Made by a program: the position numbers and the translations under genes | Shown: in pieces, positions 8,738-18,872 of the stretch | Numbering within the stretch: position 1 is the stretch's first letter | Layout: the number at the start of each line of letters is the position of its first letter | The notes under the pieces: model-generated | The model's input: only the letters and a program-made list of their open reading frames with translations | What the model was told of the DNA's origin: nothing | Databases searched by the model: none | NCBI RefSeq assembly: GCF_002335525.1 | Contig: NZ_BDUF01000014.1 | Location: 45,650 to 109,649 of the forward strand | Direction of reading: 5' to 3' | Origin: Effusibacillus lacus | GTDB taxonomy: Bacteria > Bacillota > Bacilli > Tumebacillales > Effusibacillaceae | Length of the DNA: 64,000 nt

Positions 8738-11086
8738 ATGGGTACAGTTGAGCATGATTGGCAGGAAGAGCAACAGCGGGTCGACCGAATGGTAGACGAA
8801 ATTGATAAGCAGATCGCCTCCCTGCAACAACATGTCGGCAGTATGAAAGCGGATATCGCGAAGATCCGCAAAAACTTCTGGGAGGATGTTACCGTCAATT
8901 TTGACGATGCACATGAAGCGGCGGAAACGTACGCAAGCATCAAACAACAGGCGGAAGTTTTATCAGAGCGGGAACGCAGCCATCGACATGCCGAGAACCA
9001 GTTGAAAACACTGTTCCGGCTCAAACATTCCCCGTATTTCGGTCGAATTGACTTCAAGGAAAACGGTGAGAAGGAATCCGAGAAAATCTACCTTGGTATC
9101 GCTTCCCTGCTCGATGAAAACGAAGAGCACTTTCTGATCTATGATTGGCGTGCGCCAGTGGCCAGTCTGTATTATGACTACCCGCCCGGACCGGCGGAAT
9201 ACGAAACCCCCGGCGGCACCATCACCGGTACACTGGAATTGAAAAGACAATATATGATCCGCGACGGATACATCCGCAGCATGTTTGACACAGGTGTTAC
9301 GATTGGCGACGAACTTCTTAAAGAAGTGCTCGGCAAACATTCCAGTACACAAATGAGGAATATTGTCGCCACCATTCAAAAGGAACAGAACCGCATCATC
9401 CGAAACGAACGAAGCCGCCTGCTTATCGTGCAAGGAGCGGCTGGCAGCGGCAAAACTTCGGCCGCCCTGCAACGTGTCGCCTATTTGTTGTACCGCTACC
9501 GGGAAACGCTGCAAGCGGATCAGATTGTGCTGATATCTCCCAACCCGATGTTTAACAGCTATGTCTCCACCGTCCTCCCTGAGTTGGGCGAGGAGAACAT
9601 GCAACAGACGACGTTTTACGAATATCTGGAGCAGCGGCTTGCCAAAACATTCCGGCTCGAAACTCCCTTCACCCAGTTGGAATATGTGCTCACCGCTTTG
9701 CACGAACCAGGTTATGCAGCACGCCTGGAAGGCATACGGTTTAAGGGTTCCACTGATTTTTTGCAGGTAATGGATCTTTACATTGAAAACCTTGGACGGG
9801 AAGGCATTAGTTTCCTTGATGTGCAGTTTAAAGGGGAGGTGCTCATTTCCGCCCAACGCATCGCAGAACAGTTCTACTCCCTTGATGCTTCCCTGCGAAT
9901 TCCCAACCGAGTGGAACTGCTGGCCAAATGGTTGCTTGCGGAGTTGGAAGAGAAAGCGCGCTTGGAGCGAAAGAAACCGTGGGTGGAAGACGAAATCCAG
10001 CTCCTTGATCAAGAAGACTTCCAGAGGGTTTATCAGGAACTGAGAAGAAGAAAACGATTCAGCGGAGATACTTTCAACGACTTTGCTCTTGAACAAAAGC
10101 TGCTCTCCGAAATGATTGTGAACCGGCACTTCAAACCACTGCGGGAGACTGTGAAACGGCTTCGGTTTATCAATATGCCTGCCATCTATCGGCAATTGTT
10201 CACCCTTCCGAATCTTCACTTCATCCCTCACATCAAAGATCTATTGCCTGCGGAATGGTTGAACATCTGTGAGCAGACGTTGGAACGATTGGATCGCTCC
10301 GAACTGGCCTATGAAGATGCAACGCCGTACTTGTACCTGAAGGAGCGGATCGAAGGATTCCGGACCCACACATCTGTAAGACATGTCTTTATTGATGAGG
10401 CCCAGGATTATTCCCCTTTTCAATTCGCCTTCCTAAAACGGCTGTTTCCACACAGCAAAATGACAATACTCGGCGACCTGAACCAGGCCATATTCGCCCA
10501 TGCCGTTAACTCCGACTTTGAACAACTCTCCTCAATCTACGGGGATATACAGACGGAGAAAATTGTTCTGACGCGAAGCTACCGTTCTACGCGGCAGATC
10601 GTTGAATTTACACGCGGGATAATCGAGGGAGGAGACAGAATCGAGCCATTTAACCGGGGTGGCAGGTACCCGACCGTGACACAAGCAGCAGACACGACAG
10701 AACTTGCCGCCAAGATCAAAGAACGCATCCGGTCTCTACAAAGCGAAGGCCATAGCACGATAGCGGTAATTGCCAAAACCGCCTCTGAGTGCCAGGAAGC
10801 TTACGAAGCGCTGCAGGGAGAGATGCCGCTTCGCCTGATCACGAAAGAAACGATCTCCTTTGAACCCGGCATACTGATTATACCCTCCTATCTCGCCAAA
10901 GGCGTGGAATTTGACGCAGTGATTATCTACAACGCATCTCAAACACAGTACGGAAGAGAGAGTGAACGGAAGATTTTCTACACTGCCTGCACCCGGGCAA
11001 TGCATGAGCTGCATGTCTATTCTGTTGGCGAGATGAGTCGTTTTCTAAGAGGTCTTTCACCTGATACGTATATCAAGGAAAGCTAA
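8738..11086 (+). CDS. helD: RNA polymerase recycling motor ATPase HelD
   Basis: UvrD/Rep-type superfamily 1 helicase that clears stalled RNA polymerase; 782 residues, close to the 774 of B. subtilis HelD. The N-terminal coiled coil (about 5-95) is the secondary-channel insert of the family. Walker A is GAAGSGKTSAAL near 240, the helicase motif II region is VFIDEAQDYSPFQ near 555, and motifs IV-VI follow (GDLNQAIFAH, LTRSYRST, FYTACTRAMHELHV). Start ATG 8738 was chosen over ATG 8714 because AAGGAG stands seven bases before it. It is flanked by a hairpin downstream and appears to be its own transcription unit. Confidence 0.92.
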   Translation: MGTVEHDWQEEQQRVDRMVDEIDKQIASLQQHVGSMKADIAKIRKNFWEDVTVNFDDAHEAAETYASIKQQAEVLSERERSHRHAENQLKTLFRLKHSPYFGRIDFKENGEKESEKIYLGIASLLDENEEHFLIYDWRAPVASLYYDYPPGPAEYETPGGTITGTLELKRQYMIRDGYIRSMFDTGVTIGDELLKEVLGKHSSTQMRNIVATIQKEQNRIIRNERSRLLIVQGAAGSGKTSAALQRVAYLLYRYRETLQADQIVLISPNPMFNSYVSTVLPELGEENMQQTTFYEYLEQRLAKTFRLETPFTQLEYVLTALHEPGYAARLEGIRFKGSTDFLQVMDLYIENLGREGISFLDVQFKGEVLISAQRIAEQFYSLDASLRIPNRVELLAKWLLAELEEKARLERKKPWVEDEIQLLDQEDFQRVYQELRRRKRFSGDTFNDFALEQKLLSEMIVNRHFKPLRETVKRLRFINMPAIYRQLFTLPNLHFIPHIKDLLPAEWLNICEQTLERLDRSELAYEDATPYLYLKERIEGFRTHTSVRHVFIDEAQDYSPFQFAFLKRLFPHSKMTILGDLNQAIFAHAVNSDFEQLSSIYGDIQTEKIVLTRSYRSTRQIVEFTRGIIEGGDRIEPFNRGGRYPTVTQAADTTELAAKIKERIRSLQSEGHSTIAVIAKTASECQEAYEALQGEMPLRLITKETISFEPGILIIPSYLAKGVEFDAVIIYNASQTQYGRESERKIFYTACTRAMHELHVYSVGEMSRFLRGLSPDTYIKES

Positions 11087-11106
11087 TTCGTAACGACACA
11101 AAAAAT

Positions 11107-11141
11107 GCCGCCAGGATGATTGGGTGACCTTCCCTGGCGGC
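11107..11141 (+). terminator. hairpin after helD
   Basis: GCCGCCAGG pairs with CCTGGCGGC around a 17-base loop, 20 bases after the helD stop. The T-run is poor, so termination strength is uncertain. Confidence 0.5.
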
Positions 11142-11363
11142 TGAATAATTACATATCCAAAATCCCTAGTGTTTAGTTTGATATTATTACCAACAATATG
11201 GTTTTTACACGCCTTTTTACTTATGGTCTGTCGTTTAGCCCTTCGTCAATTTCGTCCAATTTGCGTCTAATAAAAGTTCCCCGCTACATATTAGGCCAAT
11301 AATTGCAACTTTCTTTTTACGTTCCATTTTAGAACCTTCCAGTTGTGCTTGATGGCAACTGCT

Positions 11364-12332
11364 TCACATTTCTCGTTGAGGAACAGAATCGGATTGGTCA
11401 AGATTGTAAAGCATATGCTCAATTGTTTGTTTTATGCCTTCTTTATAAGGGGTTCTCGGTATACTCTTAATTTCCTGTTCAAGCTTCCCGCCGTCCAGAA
11501 CGACAGGCTCTTCCGTCAAATACACCATTTCAACGACTTCCCGCATCATCTTATTAAACAGCCCCATGAACTGTACCATACCCTTTGTGACCGTTCCCAC
11601 ATTTTTGTTGTACCCCGTATGTTCCCGCAAGATCGCTACGATTTCATCCCCTGTAATTACACCGCTGCCGGGTATGTTCCAGTTCTGTCCGTATGCCGAA
11701 TCCATGAGCGCCAATTCTACCAAGGCTTTTGCTCCATCAGGCGTAAATATGTACTCTCTGGGTATCTTGCGATCCCCCACAAACATGGATTTTTTGTTTT
11801 TTATTACTCTCTCGAAAGTATAGTTCAGTAAGGTATTATCCGCATTGGGTCCGTAAAAATCGGGAAAGTGCGCAATAAGGACAGGCAGATTTGATTGCTT
11901 GGCCATAGTCTCCAGTTGCAAACGGATTTTCCCCTTTTTTGTATGGGGGTTTTTAGGGGATTTCTCCGTAACCAAAGCACCAGTGCTTCTTCCATAGGCG
12001 TATATGTTGTCCACCAAAACAAGCTTTGCATTAGCGTGTCTTGCCGATTCCAAGATATTGCCCATTAACACAGGCAATTTCTTCTCCCATTCCGGATAGG
12101 GAATGTTCATCGCATGGAAGATGACGTCCACATCCGCTGCCGCTTCTTTCAAACTCTCCAAACTGAATGCATCTCCGGGACTAATCATGACCTTCTTCTC
12201 ATTCGCAAAAAGCTTGGCGAGCTTTTCTTTTCCGCGGGCAAATGCAACTACATCAATTCCTCTTTGAGCCAACTCCTTTACAATTGAATATCCCATTCCG
12301 CCGGATGCCCCTAAAACTAACGCTTTGTTCAT
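11364..12332 (-). CDS. NAD(P)-binding (NmrA/epimerase-like) SDR family protein
   Basis: Atypical short-chain reductase/epimerase-like protein, 322 residues. The Rossmann nucleotide-binding motif GASGGMGYSI is at 8-17, and the YGRST region near 115 resembles the extended-SDR active-site area. RBS AAAGGAGG lies seven bases upstream of the ATG. It is preceded by tetR on the same strand (49-base gap), and a copy of the tetR operator lies in that gap. Likely regulated by that TetR. Substrate unknown. Confidence 0.8.
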   Translation of the reverse strand: MNKALVLGASGGMGYSIVKELAQRGIDVVAFARGKEKLAKLFANEKKVMISPGDAFSLESLKEAAADVDVIFHAMNIPYPEWEKKLPVLMGNILESARHANAKLVLVDNIYAYGRSTGALVTEKSPKNPHTKKGKIRLQLETMAKQSNLPVLIAHFPDFYGPNADNTLLNYTFERVIKNKKSMFVGDRKIPREYIFTPDGAKALVELALMDSAYGQNWNIPGSGVITGDEIVAILREHTGYNKNVGTVTKGMVQFMGLFNKMMREVVEMVYLTEEPVVLDGGKLEQEIKSIPRTPYKEGIKQTIEHMLYNLDQSDSVPQREM

Positions 12333-12350
12333 TGGTCTTCCTCCTTTAAA

Positions 12351-12365
12351 TTAACCACTGTTCAA
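12351..12365. promoter_or_regulatory. putative TetR operator upstream of the SDR gene
   Basis: The 15-base site TTAACCACTGTTCAA matches the site upstream of the tetR gene at 13 of 15 positions (TTGACCAGTGTTCAA). Both are imperfect palindromes of the form TTnACCAnTGTTCAA. Position just before the SDR gene fits repression by the neighbouring TetR regulator. Confidence 0.6.
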
Positions 12366-12381
12366 TAAACGCCTAAAAAAA

Positions 12382-12957
12382 TTACTTCCTTACTAAGGAT
12401 CGCAAAATAAAGTCCACATGTGATTCTGCCAGTGTTCGAACGTCCTCAAATGTTTGGCCGCTTCTGCAATAATGCGACACAAGTCCATGCAGGGAGAGAA
12501 AGACCGACCAAATCTCTGTCAGGGTTACTTGCTGATTGCAGAGTGCGTAGACTGCCTTGGCGAATTTTTCATAGATTAGATTCGGCTCTTGTTGCACATA
12601 GGTTCTCACTTCTTCATCTTTGATCAGAAACATGATTTCATAATGACTTTGTTTCGTCAGGCCAAACTTGATAAATCCCAACAGCACCTCCCTGAGTTTA
12701 CTGTGTGGATCTAATGGTTTGTTCAGAATCTGTTCAAGAGCCTCGTCAAGTAGAATGAAGTCTTGCCTAACCAGGGCATAGAACAAATCGGCCTTGTTCT
12801 TAAAGTGATAATAGATCGCTCCGTGACTATAGCCCAATTCCTTTGAAATCTGGCGCATGGATACATGCTGATACCCGTTCTCCAAGAACAACTTTCGTGC
12901 CGTGTCCATAATCATTTCGCGTGTAAGTTCCTGCTCTACTGCTTTTCTTGGAGACAT
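12382..12957 (-). CDS. TetR/AcrR family transcriptional regulator
   Basis: DNA-binding repressor of 191 residues. The N-terminal helix-turn-helix is MIMDTARKLFLENGYQHVSMRQISKELGYSHGAIYYHFKNKADLF; the C-terminal ligand domain is unassigned. I chose ATG 12957 over TTG 12963 because GAGGGG ends six bases before the ATG. It lies upstream of the SDR gene and shares a matching palindrome with it, so it probably autoregulates and controls that reductase. Ligand unknown. Confidence 0.88.
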   Translation of the reverse strand: MSPRKAVEQELTREMIMDTARKLFLENGYQHVSMRQISKELGYSHGAIYYHFKNKADLFYALVRQDFILLDEALEQILNKPLDPHSKLREVLLGFIKFGLTKQSHYEIMFLIKDEEVRTYVQQEPNLIYEKFAKAVYALCNQQVTLTEIWSVFLSLHGLVSHYCRSGQTFEDVRTLAESHVDFILRSLVRK

Positions 12958-12981
12958 TCTCAACCCCTCTTTGCAACCCTA

Positions 12982-12996
12982 TTGACCAGTGTTCAA
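12982..12996. promoter_or_regulatory. putative TetR operator upstream of tetR
   Basis: Near-perfect palindrome TTGACCAGTGTTCAA, 25 bases before the tetR start, with a close copy before the SDR gene. The duplicate pair supports autoregulation. The footprint is not shown by sequence alone. Confidence 0.6.
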
Positions 12997-13079
12997 TTAA
13001 ATGATATCTTTATCTTCGACCGTTGTCAAATCTTACTTCTCCTTCCCTGATCCTATCTCTTGAAAAAGGATTGATTCGT

Positions 13080-13415
13080 ATGCTGATACAATACTCGAAC
13101 CTGGTTTTACGGTTCCTTCTGGAATTGTTTGCCCTAGTCGCGTTTGGTTACTGGGGGTTCAAAATCGGAAGAGGAATGATCGTAAAGATCGGTATAGGGA
13201 TCGGAGCTCCTCTTCTGGCTGCACTGGTTTGGGGAATGTTCGGATCTCCCGGCGCGCCTATGCCTGTATCCGGGCTATTACACCTGATCCTAGAGTTAAC
13301 CATTTTCGGTTTAGCAACTGCCGCGCTGTACACTTCCGGCCATCCAGCGATGGCAGCAATCTTCGGGCTGACTGTGGTGATCAACCGACTTTTGATGTAT
13401 GTATGGGGGCAATGA
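13080..13415 (+). CDS. yrdB: YrdB/DUF2568 family membrane protein
   Basis: Small integral membrane protein, 111 residues, with four hydrophobic segments (about 6-26, 33-51, 62-80, 85-105). The N-terminus reads MLIQYSNLVLRFLLELFALVAFGYWGFKIG. AAGGA stands nine bases before the ATG at 13080; the TTG at 13023 lacks such a site. The DUF2568 family has no known function. It is divergent from tetR, so its promoter may also lie within the operator region. Confidence 0.78.
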   Translation: MLIQYSNLVLRFLLELFALVAFGYWGFKIGRGMIVKIGIGIGAPLLAALVWGMFGSPGAPMPVSGLLHLILELTIFGLATAALYTSGHPAMAAIFGLTVVINRLLMYVWGQ

Positions 13416-13613
13416 ATCAAATATTCCAATTCTTTTGGACTTATATTTCGGCTTACCATACCTATTTATCCATCTTCCGTATTTGTCAGACTCGTAGGAT
13501 CGGAAAGCATTTTCGATGCCCATGACGACTACAATGACATTTGAACACGAGTGGTAGAGGAAGGCCAACCAGTGTATACCGGTCGGCCCCTTCTTTGCCA
13601 TATCAATGTCGCG

Positions 13614-15335
13614 CTACTCATGAAAATCGAGTCCCGAACGAACTTCTTTCACATACCCCGCGCGGATGACGAAATCCCCGAAATGCTCGCCTTCCTCACG
13701 TTCCTTCGCATACCGATTCAAGATCGGCCGCAGTTCCTCCAGGATTTCTGTCTCGCCGATATTTTCACGGTACAGCTTATTCAATCGATTTCCGGAGAAA
13801 CCTCCGCCCAAATACATGTTGTATTTGCCTGGAGCCTTGCCGATAAACGCAATTTCCGCCAGTGCAGGTCGAGCGCATCCGTTCGGACAGCCGGTCATGC
13901 GAATGACGATCTCCTCATCGCGCAAACCCGCCTCATCCAAGATCAACTCGATCTTCTCCAGCAGCGTAGGCAAATAGCGCTCCGACTCAGCCATCGCCAA
14001 GCCGCAAGTCGGCAAGGCCACACAGGCCATAGAGTTTCTCCGCAACGCGGAATATGGAGTACCATCGGTGAGCCCGTACGCGTTGATGATTTCCTCGATT
14101 TTTTTCTTCTTTTGACTGGTCACATTCCCGATGATGAGGTTCTGATTCGGCGTCAGGCGGAAATCCCCTGTATGCACCTTGGCGATTTCCCGTATACCGG
14201 ACATCAAGAGGTAGTTGTCCTCGTCTTTCACCCTGCCGTTCTGAATGAAAAGGGTGAAATGCCATTTGCCGTTGCTTCCTTTCACCCAACCATAGCGGTC
14301 ACCATTGTGATCGAAATGGTAAGGGCGCGCTTCCTCCAGCTTCCACCCCAGTCGCTGTTGAAGCTCATTGATGAACCATTCGATGCCGCGGTCGTCGATT
14401 GTGTATTTGAACCGAGCGTGCTTCCGCACCGAGCGATCTCCGTAATCTCTTTGGATCGTGACCGTTTTCTCGGCCACGTCGACAATTTGTTCCGGCGAGA
14501 TGAAACCGATCACCCGCGCCAGCTGCGGATACGTCTTCGGATCGCCGTGCGTCATTCCCATTCCGCCGCCGACCGCAACGTTGAACCCCAGCAGCCGCCC
14601 TTCTTCATAAATGGCAATGAAGCCCAGATCCTGAGAAAAGACGTCTACGTCGTTGGAAGGCGGTACAGCGATGCCGATCTTAAACTTGCGCGGCAAATAG
14701 ACAGGCCCGTAGATCGGTTCTTGCTCTATCCCTTCCAGACTGTCTACAACCTTCTCTTCGTCAAGCCAAATTTCATGATAGGCTCTGGTCCGCGGATCGA
14801 GATGATTGCTTACTTTCTTGGCCCATTCGTAAACCTGTTCGTGGATTTCCGACTGGTACGGATTCGGGTTGCACATAACGTTGCGGTTCACGTCCCCGCA
14901 AGCGGCAAGCGTGCTTAATAAAGCATCGTTGATTTGCCTGATCGTATTCTTCATATTCCACTTAATCACGCCGTGCAGCTGGAAAGACTGTCGGGTCGTC
15001 AGACGAATCGTTCCGTTGGCATATTGCCGGGCGATACGGTCCATCACCAACCATTGCTCCGGCGTGACGATCCCGCCGGCCGCCCGCACGCGCACCATGA
15101 ATTGATAGGCCGGCTCCAGCTTCTGTTTATTCCGTTCGTTGCGAAGATCCCGATCATCCTGCATGTAGCTTCCGTGAAATTTCATCAATCGATTATCGTC
15201 CTCAGGGATGGACCCGGTAATCCTGTCTTCCAGCGACTCTGCCAGGTTTCCCCGCAGGTAATTGCTTCGGCGCTTGATCTCCTCTACATCGCTGTGAGGC
15301 GCACTGTTTGGCGAAAGCAAATTATTTTCTGACAT
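13614..15335 (-). CDS. cysI: assimilatory sulfite reductase (NADPH) hemoprotein beta-component
   Basis: Reduces sulfite to sulfide with siroheme and a 4Fe-4S cluster, in complex with the flavoprotein CysJ. At 573 residues it has full family length. Cluster/siroheme ligands appear as [13 protein letters not shown] (near 439) and [11 protein letters not shown] (near 483), and two nitrite/sulfite reductase half-domains are present. The gene starts 35 bases after cysJ; both are minus strand, so cysJI is an operon. RBS AGGAGA lies seven bases before the ATG. Supplies sulfide to cysteine synthase. Confidence 0.96.
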   Translation of the reverse strand: MSENNLLSPNSAPHSDVEEIKRRSNYLRGNLAESLEDRITGSIPEDDNRLMKFHGSYMQDDRDLRNERNKQKLEPAYQFMVRVRAAGGIVTPEQWLVMDRIARQYANGTIRLTTRQSFQLHGVIKWNMKNTIRQINDALLSTLAACGDVNRNVMCNPNPYQSEIHEQVYEWAKKVSNHLDPRTRAYHEIWLDEEKVVDSLEGIEQEPIYGPVYLPRKFKIGIAVPPSNDVDVFSQDLGFIAIYEEGRLLGFNVAVGGGMGMTHGDPKTYPQLARVIGFISPEQIVDVAEKTVTIQRDYGDRSVRKHARFKYTIDDRGIEWFINELQQRLGWKLEEARPYHFDHNGDRYGWVKGSNGKWHFTLFIQNGRVKDEDNYLLMSGIREIAKVHTGDFRLTPNQNLIIGNVTSQKKKKIEEIINAYGLTDGTPYSALRRNSMACVALPTCGLAMAESERYLPTLLEKIELILDEAGLRDEEIVIRMTGCPNGCARPALAEIAFIGKAPGKYNMYLGGGFSGNRLNKLYRENIGETEILEELRPILNRYAKEREEGEHFGDFVIRAGYVKEVRSGLDFHE

Positions 15336-15370
15336 GCTACTATCTCCTCTCGCTGTCTTTTGCCTACCAC

Positions 15371-17188
15371 TCAGTAGACATCTCGCTGATAACGTTTTTC
15401 CTGTTGCATACGTTTTAGATACTCTATAGCTTCCTCTGAGCCAAGTCCGCCCTGTTGTTCGAGTATCGTGGCCAGGGCGGCATGAACGTCATGCGCCATC
15501 TTCTTCTCGTCTCCGCATACGTATACGCAAGCCCCTTCCTGCAACCATTGATACAGTTCCTTGCTCTTCTCAAGCATCCGGTGCTGAACGTATACCTTTT
15601 GATCCGTATCGCGGGAGAACGCGACATCCATGCGTGTCAGTACGCCCTCTTTGAGCCAACGCTGCCAGTCGACCTGATACAGGAAGTCTGTGGAGAAATG
15701 CTGATCGCCGAAGAACAACCAAGTCTTGCCTTTCGCCCCAATCTCCTCCCGTTCCCCCAGGAAGGCCCGGAAAGGAGCGACGCCTGTGCCTGGCCCGATC
15801 ATGATAATCGGTGTATCCGGGTTCTGCGGAAGCTTAAAATTAGGGTTGTGGTGTACAAATACCGGTAACGTATCGCCCGCTTCCAGACGATCCGCGATAT
15901 AGCTCGAACACACGCCGTACCGATATCGTCCATGAGCCTTGTATTGTACCTTTCGAATTGTGAGATGCACCTCGTCCGGGTACGCCTTCGGACTGCTGGA
16001 GATCGAATAAAGTCGAGCCGGCAGCTTCCTGAGAATCGATACGAACTCTTTGGCAGACACTCCTTTAAGGCTGTAATCCTGCACCAAATCCAACAAATCT
16101 CGATCTCTGATATACTCTCTAAGCTCTTGCTCTCGTCCTGCCGCAAGCAGCTCCTGCAGCCCGTTGCCCGAAGAAAGCTTCGACGCTTGCTCTATGAGCG
16201 GCTTTGTCAGAACCGTGATTTCATAATGGCTGGACAACGCCTCTCTTAATGGGCGCTCTTCTCCGTTCTTATTAATTGGAACAAGTTCTTCCGGTTTCCA
16301 GCCCATCGCTTCGATCAGCTCATCGACAAGGCGAGGATGATTCTTTGGATAGATCCCCAAGCAGTCGCCCGGTTCATATTGGAGATTGGATCCCTCGAGG
16401 GAGAGCTCCAGATGACGAGTTTCCCGGTCCGACCCGCGTCCGTTCAGGTTCAAATTCTCAAGAACCACGGCCTGGAACGGATTCGATCGTGAATATTCGG
16501 TTTGCGTCCCTCTCTCGATCGTTACACCGCCGACGCTTGTAGTGGCCTGGGCCGCCGACGCCTCACTTAGAGAGGACAGGACATTATTCATCCACTCTGC
16601 GGCAGGCTCGTCGTAATCCACGTCGCAATCAACGCGCGGAGTAAGACGCTTGCCACCGAGTTCTTCAAGACGCTTGTCGAAATCCTTTCCGGTTTGGCAG
16701 AAAAACTCATAAGACGTGTCTCCCAAAGCCAGTACGGAAAACCGCAGGCCCTCTAATTGAGGCGCTCTCTTGCTATGCAGAAATTCATAGAAAGATAAAG
16801 CGTTGTCCGGCGGTTCACCTTCCCCATGTGTGCTTACCACAATAAGCAGATTTTGAACCTTTTTCAACGTATTCGGCTTGAAGTCGTTCATCGAGGAGAG
16901 CGTTACCTGGAAACCCTGTTCTTGAAGCCTTCCGGACAGCTTATTTGCCAATTTTTGGCTGTTCCCGGTTTGGGATCCGAAGAGCACCGTCACCTCTTTG
17001 GAAATGACTGGCGCATTCACTGCCAAAGCAGTCTGCGGTGATGCGGCCATCGGTGTTTCCGCTTTGTGAAGAGCCGTAAGATAACCGCTCAACCAGACCT
17101 TCTGCACCTCCGTAAGCGTGGGCAGCAAGCGATTGAGGAGCTCCACTTGCTCCTGATTGAAAGGACTGTTTGTCACCTGAAGTACCAC
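15371..17188 (-). CDS. cysJ: assimilatory sulfite reductase (NADPH) flavoprotein alpha-component
   Basis: Electron-donor subunit passing NADPH electrons through FAD and FMN to CysI; 605 residues from the chosen start. The flavodoxin domain begins at about 60 ([16 protein letters not shown]), then the FAD-binding region ([23 protein letters not shown]), then the NADPH domain ([19 protein letters not shown] and [11 protein letters not shown]). I chose GTG 17188, the start of [14 protein letters not shown], since GGGGTGG lies six bases upstream and the Bacillus protein begins at the same place; an upstream in-frame GTG at 17203 is possible. First gene of the cysJI operon. Confidence 0.94.
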   Translation of the reverse strand: MVLQVTNSPFNQEQVELLNRLLPTLTEVQKVWLSGYLTALHKAETPMAASPQTALAVNAPVISKEVTVLFGSQTGNSQKLANKLSGRLQEQGFQVTLSSMNDFKPNTLKKVQNLLIVVSTHGEGEPPDNALSFYEFLHSKRAPQLEGLRFSVLALGDTSYEFFCQTGKDFDKRLEELGGKRLTPRVDCDVDYDEPAAEWMNNVLSSLSEASAAQATTSVGGVTIERGTQTEYSRSNPFQAVVLENLNLNGRGSDRETRHLELSLEGSNLQYEPGDCLGIYPKNHPRLVDELIEAMGWKPEELVPINKNGEERPLREALSSHYEITVLTKPLIEQASKLSSGNGLQELLAAGREQELREYIRDRDLLDLVQDYSLKGVSAKEFVSILRKLPARLYSISSSPKAYPDEVHLTIRKVQYKAHGRYRYGVCSSYIADRLEAGDTLPVFVHHNPNFKLPQNPDTPIIMIGPGTGVAPFRAFLGEREEIGAKGKTWLFFGDQHFSTDFLYQVDWQRWLKEGVLTRMDVAFSRDTDQKVYVQHRMLEKSKELYQWLQEGACVYVCGDEKKMAHDVHAALATILEQQGGLGSEEAIEYLKRMQQEKRYQRDVY

Positions 17189-17203
17189 CAATATCCACCC
17201 CAC

Positions 17204-17534
17204 ATAGCATAAAATTATTCCGAGTAATCTGATTCAATTAATTTGTTATTTATCTCACTCTACACTATCACAGCAGGGGAAACGAAGCAATCAGAATCAC
17301 TTATACATTGCATAAGTTTTAATGATAATTGGGCAGTAACGCATCTCACTTCAGAAAATATTGTCTCCATTAGTAAAACAACAGCAAAAAGCCCGATCCC
17401 AATAAAAAGGAACCGGGCTCATATTCTTTGTCCCTACCGATGCCCAGTAGAATCACAGGAGTCAGTATATAAAGTTGTCCTGTCCCTTTTGCCACTTTTT
17501 ACACTTCGCAAGGGTCAAAAGCAAGTTTTAGGCA
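17204..17534. other. cysJI upstream region and EamA terminator
   Basis: Holds the cysJI promoter region and, nearer 17390, the terminator of the EamA gene. No obvious SAM or T-box leader fold was found by eye. A light palindromic or AT-rich repeat search did not show a clear CymR-like site. Confidence 0.3.
17385..17419 (-). terminator. Rho-independent terminator of the EamA gene
   Basis: AGCCCG with CGGGCT around TCC/GGA, read on the minus strand as a stem followed by TTTTTG. It lies about 115 bases after the EamA transporter stop. Confidence 0.7.
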
Positions 17535-18401
17535 CTATTCGGTTTTTTCCAATACACGTCCCGTTTTTCTGTAATTTACAAGCCAAACTCCAGCAAGGAC
17601 ACAGGCGATCCCGCTAATTGTCGCGGGTTTAAGAGTTTCGTTCAGAACAACATACCCTGATAAGACTCCAACTACGGGAACCATCAGCAGCGAGATCGAT
17701 GCTTTGCTTGCTTCTGATCCGGATAAGATACGAAACCAAAGAACAAAAGCAAACGCCGACCCGACAACTCCAGAAAACAGAATATAGAGAATGGGCAAGG
17801 TTCCCCAGTGGCTTTCGGCATGCTCAAAGAAAAACGAATACAGGAAGAGTCCTATAGCCCCTACCACCATCTGCCATGTTGTAAACTGCAGATTATCGCA
17901 ATGAACCAGCTTCCGCTTGATTATGATATTGGATACTGCCCATGAAACTCCCGATGATAAAGCAAGGAAAAAGGCACCCAGTCCTCCTCCCAAATGCGCA
18001 TCCAGGGTAAAAAATAACCCTACTGTACCCGCTATCACTCCGATCGCTTTCTGTGTTGTTAACCGCTCCCCCGGGATCAAAAAATGCGCCATGACCGTAA
18101 GCCACAGCGGCATGCTGTAAGTGAGAACAGATGTTAATCCGGCGCTGATTTCATTTAAGGACAGTTGTATTGCAATATTAAAGTAGGTGGTCTGCAGGAG
18201 ACCGCAGACGATCACCCATTTCAAATCCTTTTTACCCGGAAGAGCAATCCTTTTATGCACACAAAAGGCCAGCAGCACCGCCGCACCAAGCCCGAACCTG
18301 TACCCTGCAAACAACACCGGGGGAAAAACCGTATTCGCCAGCTTCATAATGACCCAATTAAACCCCCAGATTAAACATAGGATTCCAATCATCCCGTTCA
18401 T
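17535..18401 (-). CDS. EamA/DMT-family transporter
   Basis: Drug/metabolite-type exporter with about ten transmembrane segments, 288 residues, in two EamA repeats (N-terminal IGILCLIWGFNWVIMK; second half around AFFLALSSGVSWAVSNIIIKRKL). Start ATG 18401 is favoured over GTG 18410 because the AGAGG site is eight bases before it. Substrate not predictable. It is minus strand, separate from the cysJI operon by the terminator at about 17400. Confidence 0.9.
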   Translation of the reverse strand: MNGMIGILCLIWGFNWVIMKLANTVFPPVLFAGYRFGLGAAVLLAFCVHKRIALPGKKDLKWVIVCGLLQTTYFNIAIQLSLNEISAGLTSVLTYSMPLWLTVMAHFLIPGERLTTQKAIGVIAGTVGLFFTLDAHLGGGLGAFFLALSSGVSWAVSNIIIKRKLVHCDNLQFTTWQMVVGAIGLFLYSFFFEHAESHWGTLPILYILFSGVVGSAFAFVLWFRILSGSEASKASISLLMVPVVGVLSGYVVLNETLKPATISGIACVLAGVWLVNYRKTGRVLEKTE

Positions 18402-18504
18402 TCTCAGCACCTCTAGATGAGTCTATCAAAATACCTTTCTCTTCAACAACCGGGCTGGGTTTCATCAGTCATAATTTTCGATGATGCAAACCGTAATAAA
18501 CAGG

Positions 18505-18600
18505 TCATTTCCCCGCTAAAGGTCGATAGATTACCGCCGCTAGAATAAAAGTTGTCATCACAAGTCCGATTTGTTCCCGTCCCCCCTGAAATAGGCTGTT
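18505..18600 (-). pseudogene. MFS transporter fragment
   Basis: Open frame read on the minus strand as QGGREQIGLVMTTFILAAVIYRPLAGK then a stop. The section resembles the loop 2-3 region of Bacillus YwoG-like MFS transporters (SESQIGLV..LAAVL.RPFAG). Only about 30 codons are alike and both ends are lost, so it is a remnant of a displaced gene. Alternative: chance similarity. Confidence 0.4.
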
Positions 18601-18645
18601 ACAAATATTGGAATCTTGCCCGCCAAGATATATAATTTCATAAAA

Positions 18646-18668
18646 AAAGCTGCTGAAGCATGCAGCAA
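18646..18668 (-). terminator. minus-strand Rho-independent terminator (probably the original rlmH terminator)
   Basis: On the minus strand GCTGC, eight-base loop, GCAGC, then seven T. It lies 27 bases past the left rlmH-end repeat, where the terminator of the uninterrupted rlmH gene would be expected. Confidence 0.65.
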
Positions 18669-18690
18669 CAAAATCGCGGTGTCATAACTT

Positions 18691-18715
18691 GCCGTTACTT
18701 GTGATACGGTTCTCC
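18691..18715 (-). repeat. left attachment-like repeat (displaced rlmH 3' end)
   Basis: Read on the minus strand it ends GEPYHK-stop, the conserved C-terminus of RlmH, without an attached rlmH body (the frame upstream is broken). It matches 23259-23283, the end of the intact rlmH gene, at 22 of 25 bases, with GCCGTTACTTGTG identical. The two copies are direct repeats 4568 bases apart. Confidence 0.8.
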
Positions 18716-18737
18716 GTATCATTGCTAAGGCGAAATT

Positions 18738-18765
18738 TTAGGGCACCCTAAAGAAGAGGTGCCCT
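18738..18765 (-). terminator. hairpin after ietS
   Basis: TTAGGGCACC pairs with GGTGCCCTAA around a ten-base loop, 108 bases downstream of the ietS stop; short AT-rich tail on the minus strand. Confidence 0.5.
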
Positions 18766-18872
18766 AATTCATGGAAAGGGGTTCCAACAGCGCTGCGGAG
18801 TAAATTCACATTTAGTCAACCTGATGCTTAGATTGTTAGGAGAAGTTGCTTGGTTCCTAAGAACCGAAAAGA

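Larger units (their letters stand above)
18402..18872. other. junction region with gene debris, terminators and an rlmH-like repeat
   Basis: Contains from left to right a fragment like an MFS transporter (18505-18600), a minus-strand terminator hairpin (about 18646-18668), the rlmH-end repeat (18691-18715), and a hairpin after the ietS gene (18738-18765). The order indicates the left boundary of the inserted cassette. Confidence 0.6.

Noticed and set aside
13311-13601. Minus-strand 96-residue frame below yrdB
   Set aside because: No ribosome site and overlap with yrdB; the 3' part is antisense to a well supported gene.
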